64,000 bases of DNA from Bacteroidales bacterium (GTDB taxonomy: Bacteria; Bacteroidota; Bacteroidia; Bacteroidales; Marinilabiliaceae). Positions 18,960 to 26,977 of this stretch are shown here, piece by piece (the stretch's first letter is position 1; each line of letters begins with the position of its first letter). The position numbers and the translations under genes were made by a program. The stretch spans positions 46,381-110,380 of the forward strand of contig CAAFWU010000067.1 in assembly GCA_900766825.1 (NCBI GenBank), written 5' to 3'. The notes beneath the pieces were generated by a model that saw nothing but the letters and a program-made list of their open reading frames with translations, did not search any database and had not been told where the DNA came from.

Positions 18960-20167
18960 AAACCAATATTTATTTAATAGGAATAAGATTAAAAGAATAA
19001 ATAGTAATAATAGTCGGTTGAAAGTGTCAGTTAAAGAGAAAAGTATGAAACGCGTATGTGGGTTTATGAACGTATAATGAAAAGTGAAGTATAGTTTATG
19101 AACAGAAGCAAAATGTTTAGTACTCTGATATTCAATATATTAGTATTAGTATTTAAACAATGTTAGTGTTCAATTAAACATGTTGTTAGTGTAATAAAAG
19201 GCTGTTTATAATCTGTGTGGAACACACTTAATATGTTCCACGTTTATGAACATGGGTAGTCTCTGGCTAAATCAATTGACAGACGTGAACAAAATCTCTG
19301 ACAGAAATTAATAAAGAAATGAACAGGAAAATGATGGTTATGAACAAAGATGGCTCAATGATAATTGACTTTGAGAGAAAAAGTAAAGCCAGACACGACT
19401 ATTGTTGATAAAAGGTGCCAATTTAGAAAGTAAAGGACAGTTAGGTGATGCGAAGAACAATTTTGACTGAATAAGAAAAGAGCGTTGAGTAAAGAATATT
19501 GCAAATGATAGTTTTTGACGAGACTATTTCGAGAGCAATATCACTATGTATTTATTCCAGCGCTCTGATATCACTTTCCCACAACAAATATATTTGCAGG
19601 AAGAAGCCTCTTCACCCGCATTTTGCTCATATATGACCTTTATTCTGCCTCAATTTTACGAGTTTGCCCTGTTTTACTGACAACCTATTATTTATATATG
19701 TTATATAGAATTTAAATAGAATAGTAATAATAATAGTCTGTCAGTTCTGTTAATTACCCCAATTTATGGCAGCCATTTAACCTGAGGCTATAAACATATA
19801 GTTTTCAGACGTATGGGTCTTATCAACATATAGTCTCTTATCTAAAGAGCTAATTTTGTGGTAATTGACATTGGTGTTGTCAATAGTTGATATCTCTTTT
19901 AGACATATGTCAGCATTAAAAATTGCCTGTTGGCAACTCGTGGAAAGCGCGTGGAAAACTCTATTTGTTTTAGACATCCACGTGGAACGTTGGTTTTGCT
20001 TAACTGTAATTGACAATGAAATTCACAGAAAACTGACGTGATATTGAGGTGTTTTGAACATATATGAACAGCCAGGTGGTAATGTTTATAATTAATGTGG
20101 GAAAACGTGGTTATATTGGTAATTTTGTCAGAAATATGTCAATAACCTGTTGATAAAACAGATATAA
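18960..20167. other. Candidate chromosomal origin region (AT-rich, gene-free, repeated boxes, parS)
   Basis: No convincing gene is found in this gap. TTATGAAC(A/G) occurs four times in one orientation (19064, 19096, 19244, 19338). TTATCAACA, one base from the DnaA box TTATCCACA, occurs at 19820 and inverted at 19403 and 20148. Two very AT-rich blocks (18961-19010 and 19680-19735) share TAATAATAGTC. parS-like sites lie at 19974 and 20184. All genes to the left run leftward and the first gene to the right runs rightward. The oriC call is inference; dnaA is not present. Confidence 0.5.
19974..19989. promoter_or_regulatory. Degenerate parS-like site
   Basis: ACATCCACGTGGAACG keeps the full core CCACGTGGAAC and matches the 16-base parS palindrome at 12 positions. 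It lies 210 bases from the strong site at 20184. Confidence 0.4.
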
Positions 20168-21310
20168 ATGCTTAAAAATCAAATGTTTCACGTGGAACAT
20201 TCGCCTTTTGGCCTCTATATTCATGTGCCCTTTTGTGTGTCGAAATGTGGCTATTGTGACTTCTGTCGTGTAACAGATTTCTCATTGGTTGACGGCTACT
20301 TAGCAACTCTTGAACACGAAATGCATGAGTCTATTTTCCGTGGTTTGGCTCCAATTACTCTCTATATCGGTGGTGGCACTCCAAGTTCATTGGGGTCTTG
20401 TGGATTGGAAAGGTTGCTGAAAATGATTACCGATAACTTCGATTTGTTAAAAGTAGATGAGTTTACTGTGGAATGTAATCCTGATGACGTATCGAGAGAT
20501 TTGGTGTCGGTGTTGAAAAATTTTGGTGTAAATAGGGTGAGTATGGGTGTGCAGAGTCTTTATGATGAAATTCTGAAATTTATGGGTCGTAGGCATAATG
20601 CGGAACAAGTCTATGTGGCTATAGATAATTTGAGAAAAGGTGGAATTGATAATATAAGTGTTGATTGTATCTACGGTCTGCCACGATTGAAAACCGATTA
20701 CTCTGCTGAAACTGATTTTGCTAAGTTTATTGATTTGGGTGTTGAGCATTTGTCGGCCTATGCACTGAGTTATGAAGAGGGAAGCCGTTTTAGTCAACTT
20801 GTTGAAAATGGAAAACTGGAACCTCTGTCGGATGACGAGGTGGCTGATCAATATGTTCTGCTTATTGATATGATGCGCCGAGCAGGATATGAACATTATG
20901 AGATTTCAAACTTTGCCCTACCCTCTCGTCGTGCCCTTCATAATTCGTCGTATTGGTGTCGCACGAATTATGTTGGCTTTGGCCCCGCGGCTTCGTCTCT
21001 TATTTCAGGTGTGCGCAGTACCAATACGTACGATGTGAAAGAGTATATTTCGACCAATTCTGAGGCTAAGACTCTGGTTGAAACACTGACAGAAAAAGAT
21101 ATATATGAAGAGGAAGTAATGCTACGACTCAGAACAATGGACGGTTTGCAAGAACAAAATTTGCCAGAGAAGTTTAGAACCCGATTTACTGAAGTAGCAA
21201 TTCGCGAGAATGAGTGGGAAAATGTAGAGCAGTTGCCTAATGGGAATTGGAGAATAAAGGAGGAACGGTGGTTTGTTTCTAATTCAATTATTGAGCGTTT
21301 CTTTTTCTAA
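20168..21310 (+). CDS. hemW: HemW-type radical SAM heme chaperone
   Basis: HemW is a radical SAM protein of the HemN family that binds and delivers heme; it is often misannotated as coproporphyrinogen oxidase. The 380-residue length fits HemW (HemN is about 450). The cluster motif CVSKCGYCDFC uses Cys23, Cys27 and Cys30. YIGGGTPSSL, ECNPDDVS, RVSMGVQS and RRHNAEQV follow, and the HemN C-terminal domain is at the end. Two ATGs are possible (20168 and 20183); the residues between and just after them translate a parS site (FHVEH), so conserved sequence begins only at GLYIHVPFC. The 3' end overlaps the convergent gene by 23 bases. Confidence 0.9.
   Translation: MLKNQMFHVEHSPFGLYIHVPFCVSKCGYCDFCRVTDFSLVDGYLATLEHEMHESIFRGLAPITLYIGGGTPSSLGSCGLERLLKMITDNFDLLKVDEFTVECNPDDVSRDLVSVLKNFGVNRVSMGVQSLYDEILKFMGRRHNAEQVYVAIDNLRKGGIDNISVDCIYGLPRLKTDYSAETDFAKFIDLGVEHLSAYALSYEEGSRFSQLVENGKLEPLSDDEVADQYVLLIDMMRRAGYEHYEISNFALPSRRALHNSSYWCRTNYVGFGPAASSLISGVRSTNTYDVKEYISTNSEAKTLVETLTEKDIYEEEVMLRLRTMDGLQEQNLPEKFRTRFTEVAIRENEWENVEQLPNGNWRIKEERWFVSNSIIERFFF
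20184..20199. promoter_or_regulatory. parS site inside the first codons of hemW
   Basis: TGTTTCACGTGGAACA matches the bacterial parS consensus. It overlaps codons 6-11 of hemW. It borders the candidate origin region and is the site closest to it. Confidence 0.8.
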
Positions 21311-22214
21311 AGAGCAAAGAAATGAAGCCCAAAACCGAGGGTAGTATGATATTTAGTGCCCAAATGAAAATGGTGGCTGAAAAGATGAATTGTGTCTCTA
21401 CAAACGGCTCGAAGAAAAATGCAGCCAAACTACCCTTAATTCCAATGTCTATAATGTTGATGCGTGGCACCACAGTGACGTAAAGATAATATACAAATAC
21501 AGTGGCCATGAGAGTAAATTGATTTCCATGGCATCCTATGTTGAGAATAAGAAATAGCTGAGTGGAAAATATGCAAACCTTGAGTATGTTTAGTAGAAGA
21601 GATGTATAGAACATAGATGCAAACCCCCTTCGCCCAATAAAACGTTTCAGTTTGTCTCGTTGTGCCCCAAGTTTTATATACAGAAATAGAAAGCAACCCA
21701 ATAAAATTGGTATGAACATGGCAAGACATATGGGCAGAGAAAAGAGAGCTCGGGTATGATAGCGTGAGAACTCCTCCCAAATAAAGACCGATCCCGATGA
21801 ACCCAATATGACAATTGCCGTGGTCTGAATTACACTGGCAATGAAACTGGCTGCAAATGCCCTACCCTTGCTGTCGTAGCCCATGGCTCTGCCAACGTGT
21901 TCGCCCAAATTGGCTGGCGTGGCGTTGCCCAAACTTATGGCTCTCAGTGTCCCAATGATGTCTGCCTTGAGAGTTCCCCCTGTAAAAAATCGGCGAATGA
22001 CGGACCAACGAACGGTCTCCACAACTATGCCCATAAGCATAAGAGCAAACTCTGCGATTATGAGAGTTGTTTGATTGCCAATGGTGTGAAATGAGCCAAT
22101 GACATCGACATAGCTGTCTGTCAGTTGCCAAACAAAGTAGGCCAGACAAACAACCGTAAGAACGAAGGCTGCTATGCGCCCAACGCGATGCCATGTGTTG
22201 CTGCTGATTATCAT
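21288..22214 (-). CDS. Lysylphosphatidylglycerol synthase TM-region / flippase-like membrane protein
   Basis: The 308-residue protein has about eight hydrophobic helices. The segment NLGEHVGRAMGYDSKG followed by AASFIASVIQTTAIVILGSSG, together with the later VTVVPRINIIDIG, fits the UPF0104 / LPG-synthase transmembrane family (PF03706). Members lacking the soluble aminoacyltransferase domain, as here, are of unknown substrate. It is convergent with hemW and overlaps it by 23 bases. The upstream gap holds small-RNA copy A, which runs the other way. Confidence 0.8.
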   Translation of the reverse strand: MIISSNTWHRVGRIAAFVLTVVCLAYFVWQLTDSYVDVIGSFHTIGNQTTLIIAEFALMLMGIVVETVRWSVIRRFFTGGTLKADIIGTLRAISLGNATPANLGEHVGRAMGYDSKGRAFAASFIASVIQTTAIVILGSSGSVFIWEEFSRYHTRALFSLPICLAMFIPILLGCFLFLYIKLGAQRDKLKRFIGRRGFASMFYTSLLLNILKVCIFSTQLFLILNIGCHGNQFTLMATVFVYYLYVTVVPRINIIDIGIKGSLAAFFFEPFVETQFIFSATIFIWALNIILPSVLGFISLLFRKRNAQ

Positions 22215-22307
22215 GATGTCTAAAGTAGGAAATTATATTTAAGAATGGCAATGCAATTTCTATCGAATTAAAAAAGCAAGTCCATTACTAAAAAAATGTC
22301 GATTTTA

Positions 22308-22339
22308 TTTGGAGCTAATACAGAATGAACCTATATTTG
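22308..22339 (+). promoter_or_regulatory. Promoter of small-RNA copy A
   Basis: TTTG at 22308-22311 and TATATTTG at 22332-22339 are separated by 20 bases, an exact fit to the Bacteroidetes TTTG-N19/21-TAnnTTTG promoter. Confidence 0.75.
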
Positions 22340-22345
22340 TAATGT

Positions 22346-22502
22346 CAACAGAAAAAGTGATAGTTTTCATAATGGAGGTTTTTAGTTTGGGGTTAGCCGT
22401 GACGGTGAGCCCGGAACTGAACAACGGTTCGGTTCTTACTCAAGTTTGATTTTTCTCATAAGCTGAATAGGAGCACAGTTATCCTGTGCTCCTATTTTTT
22501 TT
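22346..22502 (+). ncRNA. Repeated small RNA family, copy A
   Basis: A roughly 157 nt transcript is bounded by a strong promoter and an intrinsic terminator (12 bp stem at 22467-22495, then T8). The GGAGG segment is at 22374-22378. Hairpin 1 pairs GGGTT (22390-22394) with AGCCC (22408-22412), with CCG/CGG inside. Hairpin 2 is a 9 bp stem (22414-22422 with 22427-22435) capped by AACG. The tail contains TGATTTTTCTCAT. The same plan recurs in copies B to E with different but complementary stem bases. There is no credible reading frame. Confidence 0.8.
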
Positions 22503-22617
22503 GTGTCTATTCATTCTGTCTCCATGCCCTTTTATCTAATTATGTTTTAAGTAGCTGTTCCATTTTTCTATTATTTGATTGGGTCTGTAGAAACATTTAG
22601 AAGTGTGCTGACGTAAA

Positions 22618-22625
22618 TATTTTTG
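22618..22625 (+). promoter_or_regulatory. Probable -7 element for the Ser-rich protein gene
   Basis: TATTTTTG matches TAnnTTTG, 88 bases before the start at 22713. It shows that this gene need not be read from small-RNA copy A. Confidence 0.45.
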
Positions 22626-22712
22626 GATTGCTTAACAGATGTGGCACTTAGCCCATCGTTTTAGTTGATCCTTGAGTATAACCAACAACAACAAAACTTA
22701 GCTCAATAAATC

Positions 22713-23120
22713 ATGGCAAATTTAGACCTCAACATAATTTGGGAACTCGTTAAGTCCAAAACAGCTCAGTCTGGCAATAGCTCTCTCTCTCAGACTTCTA
22801 TTTCTGAGATAGCTCAGAAGATCCTCGGTGGTCTTGGCAGCAGCTCTTCGGCCTCTTCACAGAATGGGGGCTTGGATATCTCCTCTATCGTGAGCCAGAT
22901 AGGTACCCTCGTTAGCAAGTTCCAAAATAGTTCGGATGCAACCGAGAAGAGCGCAGCCACCAACCTCAAGAGTGTTTGCGAGAACTTGCTGCAGAATGGC
23001 AACGTCTCCACCACCCTCGATTCCCTCATTGGCAATGGCGATGGCAAACTGGATATGCAGGATGTGGCATCGGCTGTCAGCAAAGCCAAGAGCCTCTTCG
23101 GCAGCTTCTTGAAAAAATAG
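22713..23120 (+). CDS. Unrecognised Ser-rich small protein with an EF-hand-like acidic loop
   Basis: The 135 residues are not a family I recognise. The protein is soluble, without signal peptide or membrane helix. It has amphipathic segments at residues about 5-35 and 55-75 and Ser/Gly/Asn-rich stretches between them. Residues about 112-123 (GNGDGKLDMQD) resemble a calcium-binding EF-hand or dockerin-like loop, followed by a helix. Codon use is like that of the neighbouring genes and it has its own promoter (22618) and terminator (23192), so it is very likely real. It is the only co-directional gene after small-RNA copy A. Confidence 0.7.
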   Translation: MANLDLNIIWELVKSKTAQSGNSSLSQTSISEIAQKILGGLGSSSSASSQNGGLDISSIVSQIGTLVSKFQNSSDATEKSAATNLKSVCENLLQNGNVSTTLDSLIGNGDGKLDMQDVASAVSKAKSLFGSFLKK

Positions 23121-23191
23121 GCAATTGGGTCGGAATCTTTCTCTTCACTTTTAGGATTCTGACCTAAACATAAGTCTATAAAAATATTAAA

Positions 23192-23245
23192 CCCCTGTAC
23201 CGATATTGGTTTCGGTGCAGGGGCTTTCTGTTTAGTTTTTTCTAA
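23192..23245 (+). terminator. Intrinsic terminator after the Ser-rich protein gene
   Basis: CCCCTGTACCGA (23192-23203) pairs with TCGGTGCAGGGG (23212-23223) with one G-T pair. T-rich sequence follows. It lies between two convergent genes and may serve both. Confidence 0.75.
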
Positions 23246-23247
23246 TT

Positions 23248-23293
23248 ATGCCAACTCGTCGAGCATGTTTATGCCAGCTCGTCGAGCATGATT
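23248..23293. repeat. Tandem 23 bp duplication of the trxA 3' end
   Basis: Two 23-base units, 23248-23270 and 23271-23293, differ at two positions. The second encodes the last residues of thioredoxin (MLDELA) and the first lies just beyond the stop. It looks like a recent slippage duplication without effect on the protein. Confidence 0.7.
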
Positions 23294-23586
23294 TGGAGTG
23301 CAGCTTTGTTCTTGAGACCTACGCTCTTTTTAACCTCCTGACCATCTTTGAAGAAAATGATGGTGGGAACAGACATAATGCCAAGTTCGGCAGCTGTTTG
23401 CTCAGCCTCCTCAATGTCCACTTTGAAGAAGTTGGCTTTGTCATTGTTCTCCTCAGCCAAGGCATCGAAATGAGGAGCCAAAGCTCGGCAGGGACCGCAC
23501 CATGCGGCACTAAAGTCAACCACTGCTATGCCGCCCTTCTGTTTTACTTCGGCTGCAAAAGTATTGTCGTTCAGTTGTGTTACCAT
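23269..23586 (-). CDS. trxA: Thioredoxin
   Basis: The 105-residue protein is a single thioredoxin fold and has no signal peptide, so it is cytoplasmic. The active site is WCGPC (Cys30, Cys33). Asp24 in VVDFSA and cis-Pro in SVPTIIFFKDG are present. It reduces protein disulfides with electrons from thioredoxin reductase. It starts 36 bases after prmC ends, so the two genes may share a transcript. Confidence 0.95.
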   Translation of the reverse strand: MVTQLNDNTFAAEVKQKGGIAVVDFSAAWCGPCRALAPHFDALAEENNDKANFFKVDIEEAEQTAAELGIMSVPTIIFFKDGQEVKKSVGLKNKAALQIMLDELA

Positions 23587-23622
23587 ATTGCTTATGTTGT
23601 TTTTTGTTTTTGTTTCTAATGT

Positions 23623-24546
23623 TCAGATGCTTAGTGTGGCCGACACCATGCGGGGTTTGTTGCAGAAATCTCGTCTCATCTCCACAATCTCGTAGCCATC
23701 GGCTACATACAGATTCATGACCTCGTTTGGCAGAGCTTCATTTATTTCCACAAAAATCTTGCCACGATGGTTCAGTAAGCCATTTTTGCCAAGATAGGCA
23801 ATTTTTCTGTAAAAGAGCAGAGGGTCGTTGTCTGGTACAAAGAGGGCAAGCCACGGCTCGTGGTCCAGAACATTGTTGGTCATGGTGGCTCGCTCCGATT
23901 CCATAACGTAGGGTGGGTTGCTAAGAACCAAGTCGTAAGGGCCACCCAAAGAATCAATGTTACCTGACCCAATGCTCAGAATGTCGGTTTGGCGGAATGT
24001 GACATCGAGCCCTGTGCGTTGGGCATTCTCTTGGGCAATGACCAATGCGCTGTCCGAAATGTCGATGGCGGAAACGTTGGCCCATGGCACCAGATTTTTA
24101 AGTGCTAAGGCTATGCATCCTGTGCCAGTACCAATGTCCAGAACCTTGGGCTTGGCATTGGGATTTTGCATTTTCTGGTCGGTGAGCCACTGGGCCGCCC
24201 ACTCAACCAACTCTTCGGTTTCGGGACGTGGTATGAGGGCTCCGCTGCGTGCCACGATGTTTAGTCCGCAGAACTCGGCACGGCCTGTGACATATTGAAG
24301 CGGTTCGCCATAGGCCATGCGGTTGGCCATCTGTATAATTTGGGTGGCGGTATCATCGGACACTGGATCCTGATCCCTTAGCAGGAGCTGGGTGAGCGAG
24401 AGACCCAAAACATCGCACATAAGGGCGCGCGATGCTGCTGTGGCCTCAGATATCTTGTTGCTTTCGTTGCTTTCGTTGTCTTCGTTACTCAAAGAAGAGA
24501 GCAAGATTTGTTGCACCTTGAGGCGAAGTTGGCGATGCGATGTCAT
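23623..24546 (-). CDS. prmC: Peptide chain release factor N5-glutamine methyltransferase
   Basis: PrmC (HemK) methylates the Gln of the GGQ motif in release factors RF1 and RF2 using SAM. The 307-residue length is normal for the family. The SAM site is VLDIGTGTGCIALAL and the substrate-binding motif is LVLSNPPYV. The IPRPETEELVEW stretch is diagnostic. A divergent gap of 173 bases separates it from ribD, and trxA follows on the same strand. Confidence 0.95.
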   Translation of the reverse strand: MTSHRQLRLKVQQILLSSLSNEDNESNESNKISEATAASRALMCDVLGLSLTQLLLRDQDPVSDDTATQIIQMANRMAYGEPLQYVTGRAEFCGLNIVARSGALIPRPETEELVEWAAQWLTDQKMQNPNAKPKVLDIGTGTGCIALALKNLVPWANVSAIDISDSALVIAQENAQRTGLDVTFRQTDILSIGSGNIDSLGGPYDLVLSNPPYVMESERATMTNNVLDHEPWLALFVPDNDPLLFYRKIAYLGKNGLLNHRGKIFVEINEALPNEVMNLYVADGYEIVEMRRDFCNKPRMVSATLSI

Positions 24547-24719
24547 TTTTATCTGTCATTGCATGTTACTTGAGGGCGGAGTGGGACAATAGTTGTCCCC
24601 AATTTTTATTAGTTTTGTTCTTAAACAAACTAAACGGTCTTTGCCCTCTGTAACACAAATTTGGGTGTTGGAAAAAACATGTGGGCTAAGCAATCAAATT
24701 CCCTAATTAGGTAGAACTG

Positions 24720-25859
24720 ATGAGTAGCATGTCGGCAAAATTAGCCGAAAGAGGTGAAAATAGCAACGTTAGCCAACATGAGCAAGACGAGTGGTTTATG
24801 CGCCGTTGCATTCAGTTGGCACTTAATGCCGAGGGCGATACCTACCCTAACCCTATGGTGGGAGCCGTTGTGGTTCACAACGGACGCATCATTGGCGAGG
24901 GGTGGCATCATCGTGCAGGTCTGCCTCATGCCGAGGTTAATGCCATAGCCTCTGTGCACCCCATGGATTTGGACCTCTTGCCTCAGAGCACCATATACGT
25001 TAGCTTAGAGCCTTGTGCACATTTTGGCAGAACGCCGCCTTGTGCCGACCTTATTGTACGCACAGGTCTCAAGCGTGTTGTTGTAGGTTGCTCAGACTCA
25101 TTCGATAAGGTGAATGGCAAGGGCATTGAGCGAATTCGCGAAGCGGGTATAGACGTAACCCTTGGTGTTTTGGAACCAGAGTGTCGCTGGCTAAACCGCA
25201 GGTTCTTTACCGTTCAGGAAAAAAAGCGCCCTTACGTAATTCTTAAGTGGGCCCAGACCTACGACCACTTTATTGGCAAACGAGACCTCAATGGTTTGCC
25301 CCAGCCAATGGCCATAAGCAACACTCTTTGCATGACCAGTGTGCACCATCAGCGAGGCATAGAGGGCGGCATATTGGTAGGTGGGGGCACGGTTAGGTCC
25401 GACAATTCGCGCCTAACATGTCGTTTGTGGCCCAGTCAACATCAGCCCACCCGCATGATTCTGAGTCCCAGCCTCAACATACCCGAGGACGTGGCCATGT
25501 TTTGTCAAGAGGGTCAGACCCTTGTGTTCAATGGCAAACGCGAGGCCGACTATGGAAGCGTAAAGTTCATAAAGGTTGATTTCGAGGCTGGCCGCGAAGC
25601 CGAGCAGGTTATGCAGATTGCTTTGAACCGAGGCATTCAGTCCGTAATAGTTGAGGGCGGTGCTCATACTCTCTCTCGCTTCATAAAACAAGGCGTGTGG
25701 GACGAGGCCTACGTCTACGAAGGTCAGCAGATAGTGAACACAGGAGTGCGGGCGCCAGTGCTCAGTGCCCTACCCGACCGCGAGGTTGCCATGGGGTGGG
25801 ACTGCATCCTGCGCCACTACACTCGCCAAGGCTCAGTGCCAAAGAGTTTTGCTCTTTAG
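24720..25859 (+). CDS. ribD: Bifunctional riboflavin biosynthesis deaminase/reductase RibD
   Basis: RibD carries out the second and third steps of riboflavin synthesis: deamination, then reduction, of the pyrimidine intermediate. Residues about 22-165 are the zinc deaminase domain (HAEVNAI, then EPCAHFGRTPPCADLI). Residues about 165-375 are the NADPH reductase domain (VILKWAQTYDHFIGK, GILVGGGTVRSDN, VIVEGGAHTLSRF). The 379 residues are slightly longer than usual because of an 18-residue N-terminal lead; a later start at the second Met is possible. Other rib genes are not present. No FMN riboswitch is seen upstream. Confidence 0.94.
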   Translation: MSSMSAKLAERGENSNVSQHEQDEWFMRRCIQLALNAEGDTYPNPMVGAVVVHNGRIIGEGWHHRAGLPHAEVNAIASVHPMDLDLLPQSTIYVSLEPCAHFGRTPPCADLIVRTGLKRVVVGCSDSFDKVNGKGIERIREAGIDVTLGVLEPECRWLNRRFFTVQEKKRPYVILKWAQTYDHFIGKRDLNGLPQPMAISNTLCMTSVHHQRGIEGGILVGGGTVRSDNSRLTCRLWPSQHQPTRMILSPSLNIPEDVAMFCQEGQTLVFNGKREADYGSVKFIKVDFEAGREAEQVMQIALNRGIQSVIVEGGAHTLSRFIKQGVWDEAYVYEGQQIVNTGVRAPVLSALPDREVAMGWDCILRHYTRQGSVPKSFAL

Positions 25860-26151
25860 ATAATAAAGAATTTTGTGCCGTATCCAGTATGGTTGATTAG
25901 GGAAATGCAATAAGTGTTGTGTCTCATTTTTCTGTAACAGTGTTCCCTAATATTCAACGCAAAGGTGGTTTATTACCATTGAGACTTAACCAATATTGGC
26001 TTCAGTTCTAAAATTCTTAGTAATTTAGCGCATTATACGAAAACTAAGGCTGTTGAACCGCAGGTCTCTATGTCCCGAACACCCCCAAAAGGTTAAGTGA
26101 GGTAAACGAGACCAAAGGACGCAAGCCAAGAACAGAAATACCGAAAAAGAC
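25860..26151. other. Gap between ribD and the polyketide-like cluster
   Basis: The 292 bases have no gene. TTGATTAGGGAA at about 25892 is matched by the inverted TTCCCTAATATTCAA near 25943-25957, with 40 bases between. There is no T run, so it is not a clear terminator. The cluster promoter should lie in the second half, but I cannot point to a good TAnnTTTG. Confidence 0.4.
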
Positions 26152-26877
26152 ATGTACGCACTGGTAACAGGAGGAAGCCGTGGATTGGGTCGTGCCGTTA
26201 GCGTGGCCCTTGCACGCGAAGGCTACGACATCATCATCAACTACCGCAAAGGTCAGACCGAGGCCGAGGAGACACTCGCCATGGTTCGTGAGGCCGGTCA
26301 GAATGGTGAGTTGCTGCCTTTTGATGTTGCAAACGCCGAGGAGGCCCAGAAGGCACTCGAGGGTTGGAAGACCCAGCACCCCGATGAATATATAGCCGTT
26401 GTGGTGAACAACGCAGGCATACGTCGCGACAACCTCATGGTGTTCATGCCCTACGAGGATTGGAGTCAGGTGCTCAAGATTACCCTCGATGGTTTTTATA
26501 ATGTGACTCAGCCCCTTCTCCAGCCCATGCTTGTTAAGAAGTGGGGTCGCATCATCAACATGGTGTCGCTCAGCGGACTCAAGGGACTGCCAGGTCAGAC
26601 CAACTACTCGGCATCCAAGGGTGGTCTCATTGCCGCCACCAAGGCTTTGGCTCAGGAGGTTGCTCGCAAGGGCGTGACCGTTAATGCCGTGGCTCCTGGT
26701 TTCATCCATTCGGACATGACCAAGGATTTGGACGAGGCATCTATAAAGAAAACCATCCCCGCCAACCGTTTTGGTGAGCCTGAAGAGGTTGCCGACCTCG
26801 TTGCTTTCTTGGCATCGAAAAAGGCTGCCTACATCACTGGCGAGGTAATCTCGATCAATGGTGGTCTCTATACCTAG
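26152..26877 (+). CDS. 3-oxoacyl-ACP reductase (FabG-like, SDR family)
   Basis: The 241-residue short-chain dehydrogenase has the NADPH site TGGSRGLGRAVS (residues about 6-17), NNAGI, the catalytic Ser in MVSLSGLKG, the YSASKGG Tyr-Lys pair, and the closing ITGEVISINGG. It would reduce the 3-keto group of an ACP-bound chain. It leads a plus-strand run of eight genes with small gaps, whose content is that of an aryl-polyene-like polyketide pathway (ApeQ position). It may therefore be pathway-specific rather than the housekeeping FabG, so no symbol is assigned. Confidence 0.9.
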   Translation: MYALVTGGSRGLGRAVSVALAREGYDIIINYRKGQTEAEETLAMVREAGQNGELLPFDVANAEEAQKALEGWKTQHPDEYIAVVVNNAGIRRDNLMVFMPYEDWSQVLKITLDGFYNVTQPLLQPMLVKKWGRIINMVSLSGLKGLPGQTNYSASKGGLIAATKALAQEVARKGVTVNAVAPGFIHSDMTKDLDEASIKKTIPANRFGEPEEVADLVAFLASKKAAYITGEVISINGGLYT

Positions 26878-26977
26878 GCATAACAACTTAAGAATTAGAC
26901 TCCTCATTGCCCCCATGAGGGCTTTGAGGGGGTTTTCTGTCTATAAAAGATAGTTCCATAATAAAAGCGAGTTTCAG

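Noticed and set aside
19777..20016. 79-codon minus-strand frame inside the gene-free region
   Set aside because: Its composition is that of AT-rich noncoding DNA, it covers a parS-like site and a DnaA-like box, and it has no domain or start context.
26068..26916. 282-codon minus-strand frame opposite the ketoreductase gene
   Set aside because: Shadow of a clear SDR gene; no family similarity.
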